A stretch of 64,000 nt of DNA from Heterohyrax brucei (GCA_028571685.1 CM053143.1:155428329-155492328); one strand, 5' to 3'; counted from the first letter of the stretch, positions 1 to 11,340 are shown. A program made the numbers and translations. The notes: generated by a model not told the origin, from the letters alone.

Positions 1-418
1 GAAGCTTTTGAAAGACCCTTTCCAACTAGATGGAGACATTTTAAAGACAAAAAATAATTGCTAGTTTAATGTAATTATCAGAATTTGAATGAAGCTGAAT
101 TGTAAAAGAACTATAAACAAGTTCTCTCTGTTGTGGAGGATCCTGGAGACACATCTGAAATGTCGGGGAAGTGAGAAGGGGGGGTTAGTTTCAACCCTAG
201 CAAGAGATTGAAGGTTATATCCGTTATCAGTGAATTGGTCAGTTGACCAAAAACTTTTATCATTTCCAAAGCCAGCTGATAGAACTTCAAGAGCTAAAAT
301 TAGATTGGGAAAAATACGAGATGCAGTAAAAGATGAATGAAACCTTAGACTGTTTAAATAAACTGTTTTGATTATGGGCTTAAAATAATTCCCAAGACCT
401 TTAAAGTAACTTACCAAC
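1..418. other. Unassigned AT-rich stretch
   Basis: I recognise no repeat or gene here. A 118-codon open frame runs on the minus strand (61..417), but its translation shows no known motif, no signal peptide and no flanking splice signals, so I treat it as chance. Confidence 0.4.
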
Positions 419-470
419 CAAAACCACTGCCATCAAGTTGATTCCAACTCACCATGACCCTATACTTACT
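419..470 (-). repeat. AfroSINE 3' fragment
   Basis: Only the 3' end of the SINE is present, read here in reverse: the 'ccatcaagttgattccaact' block and the following 'gaccctat'. The tRNA-like head is missing. Confidence 0.7.
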
Positions 471-2371
471 GATGCTAAACTGTGTTAGTAGATATTTGTT
501 GTAATTTAAGTTTACATACTTTTGCTTTTCACGGCATGAGAGAAAAAAAAATGTAAGTCTGTTAATGACTGAGTTCATCTTTGCTATTTCAAGGGATACT
601 CTAAGAGATGAAAAAAATACCTGATACGGTTACAAGTTTTGTTTATCTGACAAATGTTTACTGGTTTATCAGATTTTTAACAGCTTTAATGTTGTATAGC
701 ATATAAAACAAAGACTGGGATTTTGGCTGTTAAAAAACAACAAGATTTTCTCTGATTTCTGAGTTAAAAAAGTCAATATATTCTTCGTCTAATCTCGATT
801 GAAGGCAAGGTTTAGCCTCTCATTAAGCCAAAAATCAAGCTGTATGGCTTGAGAAAGAAAAAGCTAAGGTTTTTTTACTTTAAGATCTTTAGCTAAATAA
901 GCTTAAGTATTGTTTCTTGTTAACCTGTAGGAAACTGACAATTGGGAAATGTCATGGAAAGCCACAAAATATATTTTTACAAAGAAAAGTGCTAAGGAGT
1001 TTTATTTTAATGAATTACATGTTAACAAGTTAAAAGCTACGAGGAGTGCCTGATTCTTGTCAGGTTACAATGTGTTAGTTATTTCCTCTTATGTTTTTTC
1101 CTAAATGCATAAAATTACATCATGATTTCATTATTATTTTTTAATTGCTAACTTGGTTATAACATTTTAAATCTAATATCATCAAAGCCAATACTTTAGG
1201 GAATTCAAATTATTTACCTATGAAGCTATTTTTATGCTACTCAGGTATCCAGAGACGGATAATCTTGGTGTACGTATAATCTCGGTATATTCTGACTATA
1301 AGGTATTCTGTCTCAAGATTATTACATAAGATATCTGAAGTTCTTTAAAAATATGGCTGGTTACAGTTAGAAACATTATTGTCTAAAATTTTTTTTAACA
1401 GATTTCATTTCATATGGCCTTTACATTTTGTTTGTAATCAACTTCTATCAGGTCTTTTCACTACTAGGAGTGTTTATTCTAATATATTAATAACAGCCAT
1501 ATGAAATTTTGTCATCTACAGATAAATTTTTACTTTGCTGATTTTCTAAAAACATTTGACCCAGAATATCTCAACAAGAAGATGGGCAGCACTGGACTTG
1601 TGAAAAAGACTGAATTGAGATTTCCAAAACTCTTATACAGAAACTGATGAGTTTGTAGACCATGGCTAATACAGAATTGTAGGGGACAGAAAAGAACTAC
1701 ATAACACAGAGTAAACAAAAAGATACTATGGGTTTTATGTGGAAATACTGCTCATGTTTTAAGGTCCTACTTTTGTATATAAGAAATCCTTTTCCTTTCT
1801 CTTAAATAATTTATCTAATGGGTTTGGATATTGTAACTCTCTAATCAGAAATTCCTACTGGTAAATTTAACAAGCTGTAAATATCATAATCAGAGAACTG
1901 TCTGAAATTTGAACTATAAATTTACAAAACAGAATAAGAGTTCATATTCTATCAAGAAACAGTCTGTGCCTTAACAGATAAATGTTGCTGTATTTATATT
2001 AACATGCAAACTGAGGTTTTATAGAATCTAGTTGCTACTGAGGCATGTAAAAAGTAGGTACTGATGCTACTTTGTGGATACAAGGTTTTGTGTGATAGAT
2101 CCAACTATACTGATTCAGATGATTCCTTTTCAACTAATAGTGAGTTCAGATTTCTGGTGAATGTGTGGACAATGTACTTTGGACAGCTAGTCACAGAAAT
2201 AGTGCTAATAAATGTTAGAAAGGTAATGTTAAATTGTTACACACTGTGAAACGAGAGGCAGAAGAAACGCCACTGTTCCAACAATTAGGGTGGCATCAGT
2301 CATTTCTAAGAGCTTTAACTCCCCCTTACAGGGCAGTTAAATTAGAGAAATCTTTTAGAAATACATCAGTC
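471..2371. other. Unassigned AT-rich stretch
   Basis: About 1.9 kb of AT-rich sequence with short A and T runs. I recognise no repeat family, exon or RNA gene. Very old, decayed repeats cannot be excluded by eye. Confidence 0.4.
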
Positions 2372-2852
2372 ACTATGGGACAAATGTCACCCTGAAGACT
2401 AAGGTGCACCTGACCCAAGCCGTGGTATTTTCAATCGTGTCATGTGCAGTCAAAAGCTGGACAATAAATAAGGAAGACAGAAGAAAAATTGATGTCTTTC
2501 AATTGTGGTGCCGGAGAAGAATACTGAATGTCCCATGGACTGCCAAAAGAACAAACAGATCTGCTCTGGAAGAAATACAACCAGAGAGCTCCTTGGAAGC
2601 CAGAATTGTGAGACTATGTCTTACATACTTTGGACATGTTGTCAGGAGGGATCAGTCCCTGGAGAAGGACATCATGCTTGGTAGAGTGGAGGGTTAGCAA
2701 AAGAGAGGAAGACCCTCAATGAGATGGACTGACACAGTGGTTAAATGATTGTGAACATGGCCCAGAACCAGGCAGTGTTTTGTTCTGTTGTGCACAGGGG
2801 TCGCTATGAGTGGGAATAAACATGATGGCACCTAACAACAACAGCAACATCT
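2372..2852 (+). mobile_element. RTE LINE, 3' end (5'-truncated)
   Basis: This is the C-terminal part of the RTE reverse-transcriptase polyprotein plus the 3' UTR. A 97-codon frame (2404..2697) keeps the C-terminal block recognised in every copy here: W-C-R-R-R-I-L-N-V-P-W-T-A-K-R-T-N-R-S, then L-T-Y-F-G-H-V-V-R-R-D-Q-S-L-E-K-D-I-M-L-G. The element ends at 'ggcacctaacaacaacagc', the usual RTE end. The endonuclease and catalytic RT motifs are absent, so it is dead on arrival. It is the best-preserved C-terminus of the RTE copies in this window. Confidence 0.92.
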
Positions 2853-4232
2853 GACAAATAACAGATAAAGTTGGAAATGGGACAGAAACACAACAGTGAT
2901 CTCTGACCTCATAAACCAAACTGACATCAGACAATAGAATAGCCTTTTTATTAGTGCAAGAAGACAGTCTGTGCTACAAAATTAGACAAGCTATTTGGTT
3001 ATACATCTAAAAAGTGAAAGGCAGCCTAAGGGTAAAATGATGAGATACACTGAGTATGCTCACTCAGGCAATGTGACTGATGAGAACATTACTCACATTG
3101 CTCTTGCTTAATGACCTGGTGAAGAATCAGAAGGTATCTGGTGGAAAACAGCACTGTGAGAAGAGCCTGCAACGGCCATCATCTAAGAGTATCACGAAGT
3201 CCAGGTGTTAATCATCAGTGTGTTATCACCAATCTCCAATCAAAGAGGAAAGACTAATTTAGAAAATAACTATTCCTTGCCCTGGAGCACAAAAAACGTG
3301 ACCCAGCTGGAGCTGGACTTAGAAGGACACATCAACTGAATCCTGAGGTGTAAAGACAATAGTCAGGATAATCTTGAAAAGTGTCTTTTAAAGAAGCTTC
3401 ACATAAACCATTCAAACAGAACACAAAAGACTTTCTCCTCTTTTCCTATTCACATTTAATGAATGGAAAGTTTGGACTAATGAAGATCCTCCTTACTGTT
3501 GTTACTGAAACTTGTACCAACAGTTAGGGAAGAAGTTCCTCAAAGCTAAGTAGACCTAGCTTTTATTCACTGATATTTTCCATGTACTAGGTCCAGTGTG
3601 CCCTAAGGATACATATTATTGTTTCAGTGTGACTCCAGTTGCTATACTGGTTGTCAGTTTCTAGGCTTGTATACTTTTCTGCGTCCTCCATGCTAGCCTC
3701 AATCACGTTCTCTGCTACAAGTATGAGCTAGAGTACTTCTCTCCTCTCTTGGATGACAAGGTTTTAATCAAAACTGTGAGAAGTAGTCTTGTGAGTCAGT
3801 CCGAAATTTGAGTATTTGTTTTGCTGATACCATCCTACATGAATGAGGTCCCCCAAAGACTGTTAACTACTAATGATCTTAACGTTAGTATTATTCCTGC
3901 ACTTGCAGGCTCTATGGAAAGAGGTTAGGTTGCTCAGATAATCAATAATTCTCTTTAATTAATCTGAGGTTTCAACACAACTCTTCCTGATTGTCCAAGA
4001 CCTTTCTCCTAGTTCTTAGCCTGCATTGTCTTAGAATATCTACTGGCCAAACAAAGGAAAGTTTGTGTAATAGCTAACACCTTCTACTACACTTAGGTCA
4101 ACTCTTTAGGTGAGGAAGAAATTAAATGCACAAAAAGTTTTATAATAAAACAAAGTGGATACATAAACTCATCTAGGTCCCAGACAAACACTGCCCTCTA
4201 TAGCCAAGTTCCTTCCTTCTTCAGGATCACTA
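2853..4232. other. Unassigned stretch
   Basis: About 1.4 kb without a recognisable repeat or gene. No long open frame and no clear splice-site pairs. Confidence 0.35.
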
Positions 4233-4295
4233 AACACAGACACACACACACACAGACACATACACAGACACACAGACACGCACACACAAATACCA
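4233..4295. repeat. (CA)n microsatellite
   Basis: A run of CA units interrupted by CAGA, TACA and CACG variants. It abuts the 3' end of a minus-strand AfroSINE, so it may have grown from the SINE tail. Confidence 0.9.
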
Positions 4296-4297
4296 CA

Positions 4298-4438
4298 CTT
4301 AATGCCACTGAACTGATTCCAACTCAGTGACCCTACAGGGCAGAGTGTAAGAGTTTCCAAGGAGCACCTGATAAATTTGATCTACTGACCTTTTTGTTAA
4401 CAGGTGTAGCTCTTAACCATTATACCACAGATACACTC
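4298..4438 (-). repeat. AfroSINE
   Basis: Reverse-oriented copy: 'actgattccaactcagtgac' at the left, then 'tttccaaggagcacctg', ending with the tRNA-like head 'taaccattataccaca'. Short internal deletions. Confidence 0.88.
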
Positions 4439-4790
4439 CTCTGGTTTTTCAGCCTATGCCTGTTTTCTGCACATTCAGCACCTCATCCATAAAGACGTAT
4501 TCAGTTTCTACCGTGCCTTTCCTATGGTGCACCACTCCTGAGGGTCCTTCTTGAAACACCGCTCCCAGTCAGCAGGAAGTAGCCAAAAAGATGTAATACC
4601 CTGTTTCCCAAGACTGAGAAACCCATAATAAAAGAGAGAATTGAACAGGACGAGTAAAACAAGAGGCTACATTTTGAACACAACCTACATCATTTTGTTT
4701 CTCAATTCTGTCTCCAAGCACATATTCCTAAGCATGAGTCCCTTGTTGCCCTTAGTTTCTCTCAAGTAAAGGCTAATCTACGTTCTCTTT
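4439..4790. other. Unassigned stretch
   Basis: Unique-looking sequence between two minus-strand SINEs. Nothing recognised. Confidence 0.35.
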
Positions 4791-4948
4791 AAACCCACTG
4801 CTATCGAGCTGGGTCCCACTCATAGTGACCCTACAGGTCAGAGTAGAACTACCCCACAGAGTTTCCAAGAAATGCCTGGAGGATTTGAACTGCCGACCTC
4901 TCGGTTAGCAGACATAGCACTAAACCCGCTATGCCACTAGGGTTTCCA
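4791..4948 (-). repeat. AfroSINE
   Basis: Near-complete reverse copy running from 'aaacccactgctatcgagct' to 'tatgccactagggtttcc'. The promoter B-box equivalent is present as 'ggatttgaactgccgac'. Confidence 0.93.
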
Positions 4949-5340
4949 TGTTCTCTTTACGAATGTGGAAAACACGCAATAATAATCTAAAAATCATAAA
5001 AGAAAAACAAAGGATTTTGCCTTGTGACCAGAAACTTAGATCATGGCCAGGCCACCTCTAGGCCCAAAATACCAATTAAGAGTCCAGCACATCTGGGATA
5101 TGATCTCTATGACAATCTAAAGAAGAATTAACATTCTACAAATTCCTTGGACTCATAAAACATTATCTCTTTTTCTCTAAAGCTCCAGTTAGTCTCCATT
5201 TTGAGGACTGACTTTGGAGGAATCTATCCCCTCTGTCTTCGATGTATTGGTACATAACAAAACCTCTTCTCTTCTCACCTGTCTCAAAGACTGGCTGGCT
5301 GTGGCAGGTGGTATAAACTCCACCTAGGTTTGTGGTAACA
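4949..5340. other. Unassigned stretch
   Basis: No repeat or exon recognised. Confidence 0.35.
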
Positions 5341-5430
5341 CTGTTTTCCAAGGCACTTCTGCTGGGTTAGAAATCTCAACTTTTCAGTTAGTAATCAAGT
5401 ACTTAACCATTTGTGCCACCTAGATACTCC
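5341..5430 (-). repeat. AfroSINE, degenerate 5' part
   Basis: Reverse-oriented head region: 'tttccaaggcacttctgctg', then 'cttttcagttagtaatcaag' and 'ttaaccatttgtgccacc'. More diverged than its neighbours. Confidence 0.65.
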
Positions 5431-5567
5431 CTGAATAGCATTTAGATAACCATAATAAATACTAGATATTCATCTAACCAAAATGGGAAGAGGCAAGTTA
5501 AGTGGGGAATGAATACATTCTTTATGTATGGTAGAAGATGGGTAGAAGGTAAATCTAGTTCTTCCAC

Positions 5568-5945
5568 GTTATTGTTATTGTTGTTAAGTGCCATCAAATT
5601 AGTTTCAACTCATAGGGACCTGATGTGTAACAGAGAAAAGTACTGCCTGGTCCTGTGCCATCCTCACAATTGTTATGTTTAAGCCCACTGTTTCAGCCAC
5701 TGCGTCAATCCGTCTCACTGAGGGCCTTCTTCTTTTTACTGACCCTCTACCAAGCATGGAGTCCTTCTCCAGGGACTAGTCCTTTCTGACAAGATATTTA
5801 AAATTTGGGAGATAAAGTCTTGCCACCTTGGCTTTCATGGAGCATTCTCACTGTACCTTTAAGATAGATTTGTTTGTTCTTCTGGCAGTCCATAGTATCA
5901 CGAATACTTTGCCAGTACCATAATTCAAAGGCAACAATTCTTCTC
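5568..5945 (-). mobile_element. RTE LINE, 3' end
   Basis: Starts with the reverse of the RTE tail ('ttgttattgttgttaagtgc') and runs through the C-terminal coding region ('ccaagcatggagtccttctc', 'gttcttctggcagtccatag'). It stops at 'ggcaacaattcttc', exactly where a plus-strand AfroSINE fragment begins. The RTE does not resume after it, so this is either an insertion with deletion or a 5' truncation point beside a SINE. Confidence 0.9.
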
Positions 5946-6042
5946 CACCAGCTGCTCCTTGAAAACCTTAGGGGACAGTTCTGCTCTGTCCTATAGGGTC
6001 ACTATGAGTCAGAATCGACTTGACAAGGCATTTTTAGTTCCT
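5946..6042 (+). repeat. AfroSINE 3' half
   Basis: Plus-strand 3' half: 'ccaccagctgctccttgaaa', 'ggacagttctgctctgtcct' and 'gtcactatgagtcagaatcg'. It abuts the RTE fragment on its left with no spacer. Confidence 0.88.
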
Positions 6043-6349
6043 TCATTTTGGAGGATAATTCCTAACACTAATGAAAAGAAAAAAGACCAAGAAACAAGAA
6101 AAAAGGATAACAGAAACATTCCTTTAGAGAAATACTGACAAAAGCAAAGCAACTAGTTAAAAAAGGTTAAAGTGACTTCCTCTGAGGAAAGGAAAATATG
6201 GTGAAAACGGAGATTAGGACTTAAAGAACTAGGTAACTCTTTAAAATGTGTGCATGTATATCTCCAATAAAAAGAAAATGGAAAAACATGATGGAGGTTA
6301 GGAGAAAGCTATGCAGTAATAGTGTCCCGGATCTTGCAAACCTTGTAAT
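6043..6349. other. Unassigned A-rich stretch
   Basis: A-rich sequence with no recognised element. Confidence 0.35.
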
Positions 6350-6985
6350 GCCACAGACTCAGCTATGTCCCCCCCAAATATCTGTCAACTTGGGTGGGTA
6401 ATGATTCCCAGTATACATGATTGGCTACCATTTTGTCATCTGATGTGATTTCTTTGTGTGTTATAAATCTTATCAATGTTATTCTGGCTTGAATTGTGTT
6501 CTGACAAAGATGTGCGTATCAACTTGGTTAGGCCATGATTTCCATGACTGTGTGACTGCCCATCATTCGACAACATTTGCCTGTGTGTTGTAAATTCTAT
6601 CACTATGACTGAATAACATGGGTAATTGGCAGTTATACTGATAGGGTCTACAAGACTGCATAGTGTTTTAAGCCAATCTCTTTTGAGCTATGAGAGAGAG
6701 AGGTGAGCAGAGAGACACAGGGATCTGGTACCAACAAGAAAGTAGTGCCAGTCACAGAGTACGCTCATCAGACTTGAGGTTCCTGTGCTGAGATGCTCCC
6801 AGGCCAAGCAAAGACTGATGGCATGGACCTTCTTCCACAGCTGACAGAGATATAAAGCCTTCCCCTGGAACTGTTGCTCTGAATTTGGACTTAGCTACGG
6901 GACCATGAGAGAATAAACTTCTCTTCGTTAAAGTTGCCCATTTGTGGTATTTCTGTTACAGCAGTAATAGGTAACCAAGACATGT
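6350..6985 (+). mobile_element. MaLR-like solo LTR (family A)
   Basis: One of three related copies here (others at 55245 and 58735). It opens near 'cagctatgtcccccccaaat' and has the shared blocks 'tcaacttgg', 'ttttgtcatctgatgtgatt' and 'gagagagaggtgagcagaga'. A poly(A) signal follows ('gagaataaacttctcttcgt', about 6910), and it ends at 'taggtaaccaagaca'. The layout of a 5' block opening into GTGTCCCC, a GAGA tract, AATAAA and a TAACTAAGACA-type end resembles THE1/MST LTRs. Part of the 5' block appears twice (about 6385-6480 and 6510-6600), so this copy carries an internal duplication. No internal retroviral sequence adjoins it. Confidence 0.65.
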
Positions 6986-7464
6986 ACCTCATGTGCACGT
7001 GGCATCTGGGCTGGCAAGATCTTAAAACAACCTTTTAGATGTAAGAGCAAAATCATGAGAAAGTAAATTAGATGACAGCAGGTACAACAATGATGCACTG
7101 GAAAAAATAAATTCTTATCCATTCATTTATCCTACATCTATTAGTAAGCCCCTAATACTGTGGGCCATGCCGAGTACTAGTGGCTGATCACACGAGGATG
7201 CATTAAGGCATAAATCTGACAATCTAGTGAGAGATAGGCAAAGTACTATGAAAACATGATGACTACGAACCAATCTTTCAGAATATTCTAGAGCCATATA
7301 TTCTAGTTTTCATAATTAACATTAATTAAGATTAAAGTTTGGTTTCTTAGTTACACTAGTTACATTTCAGGTGCTCAAAAGACATATGTGGTTAGTGGCC
7401 ACTGCACTGGGTACTTAGACGTAGAACATTTCACCCACTGCAGAAAGTTCTATTGATCAGCACT
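6986..7464. other. Unassigned stretch
   Basis: Nothing recognised. Confidence 0.35.
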
Positions 7465-7575
7465 GATCTAAAAACCAACCACAGGGTTTTCAAGGAACAC
7501 CTGGTGGATTCAAGTAGTTGACCGTTTTTGGTTAGCAGCTGAAATCTTAACCACCACACCACCAGAATTTCTAGC
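7465..7575 (-). repeat. AfroSINE, truncated
   Basis: Reverse-oriented head two-thirds: 'acagggttttcaaggaacac' to 'ttaaccaccacaccaccaga'. The 3' end is missing. Confidence 0.82.
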
Positions 7576-7599
7576 ACTGACCTAGAGGTTCTTAAAAAG

Positions 7600-7769
7600 A
7601 AAAAACCAAATCTGCTGCTGTGGAGTCAATTCTGACTCAGAGAGACCCTACAAGACCGAGCACAAATAACTGCCCCAGAGCGTTTCTAAGGAGTGCCTGG
7701 TGAATGTGAACTGCAGATCCTTTGGTTAGCAGTTGTAGCACTTAACCATTATGCCACTAGGGTTTCCAG
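7600..7769 (-). repeat. AfroSINE
   Basis: Near-complete reverse copy from 'aaaccaaatctgctgctgtg' to 'ccattatgccactagggttt'. It lies 25 bp from the previous truncated copy in the same orientation. Confidence 0.92.
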
Positions 7770-8114
7770 AAGTTCCTGATCAGTGCTATTTGCAATGTAT
7801 TCAAACACAACACCAAACTCCTGAAGGGATCACATTTCATGGTTTATTAGTAAATAAAGCCTTGCAGAGCTTGATATTTAACCAGCTATCTGCACACAGA
7901 AGGGCACTCTTACTTTGTCGGCAATATAGTTTTCAACAGCAGTCAAGCCTGGTGCTTTGTTGTTGCTGTCAGGTGTCCACTGAATGGGTGCCAGGTAAGA
8001 AGTATTTCTTACCTCCCTTGATATTAGTCAGCCACCTATAGATGCTGAGGGCAAATGGTGCCGGTGGTCAGCGATCTGAGTCTTCGGTAAGGTGCTTGTG
8101 TGGAGCGGAAAGAA
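7770..8114. other. Unassigned stretch
   Basis: Unique-looking sequence. A 96-codon plus-strand frame (7751..8041) starts inside the SINE and has no recognisable features. Confidence 0.35.
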
Positions 8115-8235
8115 GGGAGAACTCTGGAATCAGCAACATCTGAGTGTGAACTCTAGCTTCAATACTTACTAGCTGTGTGGCCTCTGGCAAATCTGTCAAC
8201 CTCTCTGAGCCTTTATTTTCTCAGGTATACAGACA
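8115..8235 (+). repeat. MIR SINE
   Basis: Core and downstream part of MIR: 'ctctggaatcagcaacatct', 'tactagctgtgtggcctctg' and 'caacctctctgagcctttat'. MIR predates the placental radiation, so this locus is old. Confidence 0.85.
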
Positions 8236-9570
8236 ATGCATGAACCAAGCTTAACACATGGGCAGAGGCATAAAACTGGCAGCCGCCATTCTTATCAATG
8301 TTGTAAATCTCAGTCAGAGGGCCGGCAAACAGTGGGTCCTCACTTCTCATCACTTGCCTATTCTCTGGCTTTCCTTACAGGATTTGTCATTGCCCAAGAA
8401 CTTAAATACCTACAAGCAGGAAGGAGAAATCATGCTTAAAAAAGGGTGAAGTACAAGAGAAGAAAGTAAGGACACTAATATTTGCCAAAAGCCTGAGACA
8501 TGCTAAGTCCACCTGCAGGGACTCCATGTCATTCTAAAAATCCATCCAACAGCTTCTGGGGGGCGGGGCACAGAAGGATGTGAGAAAGACGGCTGGGGGC
8601 GAAGGTCTCTGGGAGACAGAAGAGGAAGCAGCCTAGGCTAGGTGGGAAGGGGCCAGACTTCGTGTTCCCCAATTCATCACATGAAAACATGGCGGTGGCA
8701 ACCTGGAAGAGTGCCTGCCGGGCAAGGGCAGAGGAGGTAGTCAACAGTGAGCTGAGCCAGCCCACGACTTAGCCAAACTCTTTTTTTTTTTAACTCAGAA
8801 TTTATACCACAGAATGGACAGTCCATCTTTGTTAACTTCCATGACTGAAAAACACGTCTGTTTATAAGCGGAGTTAAATTCTATTTATGACAAGCATGAA
8901 TTGGCAGTGTTGTGAGAATTAACTTTTCCTTGTCAACTGCAAATGCATTCGCTTGTTTTCAGGTTTTCTTTTGTGGGTCTCCCCCATCACCCACCCCCAA
9001 GCAGGCCAATCTCTGAATAGAAAGTGAAGAGCTCAAGCTGGGCTTCTTTCTCTGAACAAGCTTTGCAAGCTTTGCAAGCTCTTCCTTGGATACGATTCAG
9101 CTGGGGGCCTTTCCTGTCTTCCAAGAGGAATTCCAGCATCCTCACACAGGGGCCCCTTTGTTGTCTGAGGTTAGGAGAAGTTAACCACTACTTTGCACAA
9201 GGAAATATCTTTTCATTGTATGAAGAAATGATCAAAGAGGAATGCCATTTAAACCAAGTAAAACAAAACTGTGATTTATATCTAGAATAGCCACAGAAAA
9301 AAATCAAGCCCCTGGGTACTTTAGGAAGGCACAACCATTTGTAGTACAGAATATAAAACTCACTCATCTACTGATGAATTTTCATGTTTAGTCCTTTGGA
9401 TATACCTGATTCTATGTACTGCTTGAAGCATAAAACATTTTTTCTTTTTGTTCCCACTCTGCTCAAAAATATCTCTAATCTTTCCCAAGTGCTTCAGGTA
9501 AATCTCTTAAAGATAAAAAATAACCTATTAAATATAATTGTGTGTATTTACATATATGTATATAGTATAT
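8236..9570. other. Low-repeat stretch with a GC-richer block
   Basis: About 1.3 kb free of recognised repeats, one of the longest such runs in the window. A GC-richer block lies at about 8555-8770. A good splice-acceptor look-alike ends at 8381 ('ctggctttccttacag'), but the frames after it close within about 20 codons. A short duplication of 'caagctttg' occurs at about 9057-9080. It could be regulatory sequence, but I have no direct evidence of function. Confidence 0.3.
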
Positions 9571-9734
9571 GGAAACCCTGCTGGTGTAGTGGTTTAAGTG
9601 CTATGGCTGCTAACTGAAAGGTTGGCAGTTCAAATCTGCCAGGCACTCTTTGGAAACTTCATGGGGCAGCTATATCCTGTCAACAGGATCACTATGAGTC
9701 GGAATCAACCTGGTGGCAGTGATTTGGTTCAGCT
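9571..9734 (+). repeat. AfroSINE (first of two adjacent copies)
   Basis: Complete copy from 'ggaaaccctgctggtgtagt' through 'ggcagttcaaatctgccagg' to 'atgagtcggaatcaacctgg'. It is flanked by related copies of a TATATAGTATAT target (9558-9570 and about 9735-9747). Confidence 0.95.
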
Positions 9735-9748
9735 TTATACAGTATGTG

Positions 9749-9905
9749 GAGACCTGGTGGTACAGTAGTTGTGTCTGGCTGTTAACCAAAAGTTTAGTAG
9801 TTCAAATCCACCAGGCACTCCTTGAAAACGCTATGGGACAGTTCTCCTCTATCCTGTAGAGTCTCTATGAGTCGGAACTGAGTCAATGGCAGTGAGTTAT
9901 CAGTT
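9749..9905 (+). repeat. AfroSINE (second of two adjacent copies)
   Basis: Complete copy from 'gagacctggtggtacagtag' to 'ctgagtcaatggcagtgagt'. It is followed by another copy of the same target word (9911-9923), so two insertions used the same site. Confidence 0.94.
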
Positions 9906-9923
9906 CCTTTCTATATAGTATAT

Positions 9924-10560
9924 TTTCTTACACAAACATGGATACACACAGGTAAGTATATTAAGTTTGGGAAAAGAGCAGAAAAAATCAGCCACAATCA
10001 TAGCAACCTAGTGCTGGGTTAGATTAAATTTTTTCCCAGGCTTTGCTTTACTTTATATCCAGCTGCATACCCATTTTACACAGTACATAAACAATATCAT
10101 GTCATGCTTTTTTCATTTAACATCATGTCTCTGGCTTTTTCTGGGACAAAACACAACATTCATGAACATTGCTTTAAACAACTACAGAATATTCCATGGG
10201 TGACCTCCTGCCAGTTTATTAACCATTCCTCTACTACTGAAATGTTCTTGAATGGGGAAAACGTCACGTTCCCAGCCACTTAGTAGTTCAGTGTCTGCTG
10301 TGCTGTCTACAAACACTATGTTATTTTAATGTGTGAGGTGACTCTGGTTTTCCTTGCCTTCCCATTCTTTGCTTTTGTTTCACCATAAGGTAAAGCTGAC
10401 TCACAGGACCCAGTAGTTGCAGTGCAGCCAGGGGGCTAATTTTCTCCTTGACAAGCGAGGAAATGCTGGCTGCTATTTAAATTTAAAACTCCAGGAGAAA
10501 GTGCAAGGAAAACCTGTCCAGCAACCACCCATTCCAGGCAGAACCCCCTCTTCCCAACAC
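9924..10560. other. Mostly unassigned; possible old LINE remnant
   Basis: Between about 10080 and 10260 the text reads like a very decayed reverse L1M 3' UTR: 'aacatcatgtctctggcttt', 'cagaatattccatgg', 'tttattaaccattcctctac'. The rest is unassigned. Confidence 0.3.
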
Positions 10561-10571
10561 TACAGGCCTGA

Positions 10572-10677
10572 TATAAAAGACCACAGGGGGTCACAGTGGG
10601 AACTCTCAAACTCAGTTAATCATTCATCTTTGTCTTTGCAGAGCAAGCTCTTTCCAGGTGGAAGCATAAAGGTATGT
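10572..10677 (+). promoter_or_regulatory. Candidate TATA promoter with short first exon
   Basis: TATAAAAG lies at 10572-10579. A site resembling the HNF1 consensus GTTAATNATTAAC (two mismatches) lies at 10615-10627. A consensus splice donor 'aaag|gtatgt' has its GT at 10672-10673. If transcription starts about 25-30 bp after the TATA box, this gives a non-coding first exon of about 70 nt. Alternatively 'tttgtctttgcag' ending at 10641 is an acceptor and 10642..10671 is a 30-nt internal exon. The surroundings are not repetitive. All elements are common by chance, so this is a lead, not a gene call. Confidence 0.22.
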
Positions 10678-10699
10678 CTTGCTTAACAGCAGGGACCCC

Positions 10700-11065
10700 A
10701 AGAGCAATGGCTCACAGTCTCCTGTATATCTTAGGTGCTCCAATACCTTCTAAATGTCTTCATTTTACACAGTCTTTATTCCATTTCAATTTTCTTCACG
10801 TATATGATTAGAAATGCATCAGATGTTCATTAACCAAGGGCGATGGGAAGGTGAAGGCAAAAGGACAGAGTGAGGCCCAACCCGGCAGCCAAGTCCCTGC
10901 AGCTCTGGTTCTGTATGCTCATCCTGTATGGGAGTTTAGGAAGGTTACAAGAAGCTTCACAGGCACCGGCAGCAGTGTGGTTACATTTGACAGATTTTTA
11001 AAACCAGTATTTGGGGCTGTGGGGCTGATTTGTGAGTTTGTGTGCATGTGTGTGAGGTATGTGTT
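10700..11065. other. Unassigned stretch
   Basis: Nothing recognised. The region leads into the GGTGAT-rich repeat. Confidence 0.35.
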
Positions 11066-11340
11066 GAATGGTAGTGATGGCGATCACCACTGTGATGAGG
11101 GCAGAGGTGGCTGCAGTGGCGGTGATGATGAAGGCAGAGGTGGCTGCAGTGGCGGTGATGATGAAGGCAGAGGTGGCTGCAGTGGCGGTGATGATGAAGG
11201 CAGAGGTTCGTGCAGCGGCTGTAGTGTTATTGTTGGTAGAGGTGGTTACAGCAGCAATGAAGGTACAAGTCACTATGTTGGTAACGGTGGTGATGGTAAT
11301 GAAGGGAGTGGTGGTTGTCGTGGTGGGAGTGATGGTATCT
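11066..11340. repeat. GGTGAT/GGTGGC minisatellite with 33-bp units
   Basis: Three identical 33-bp units (11101-11133, 11134-11166, 11167-11199) and a partial fourth lie in a wider GGT/GAT-rich tract. The unit length is divisible by three, so several frames stay open: a 163-codon plus-strand frame, plus a 91-codon minus frame and a 93-codon plus frame. All translate to simple repeats such as (D-E-G-R-G-G-C-S-G-G-D)n. These frames are by-products, not genes. Confidence 0.93.

Noticed and set aside
8366..8381. Strong splice-acceptor look-alike (CTGGCTTTCCTTACAG)
   Set aside because: Frames downstream close within about 20 codons and no matching donor or conserved peptide is visible.
9571..9640. 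tRNA-like A and B boxes
   Set aside because: They belong to the tRNA-derived head of AfroSINE. No cloverleaf or terminator supports a real tRNA gene.
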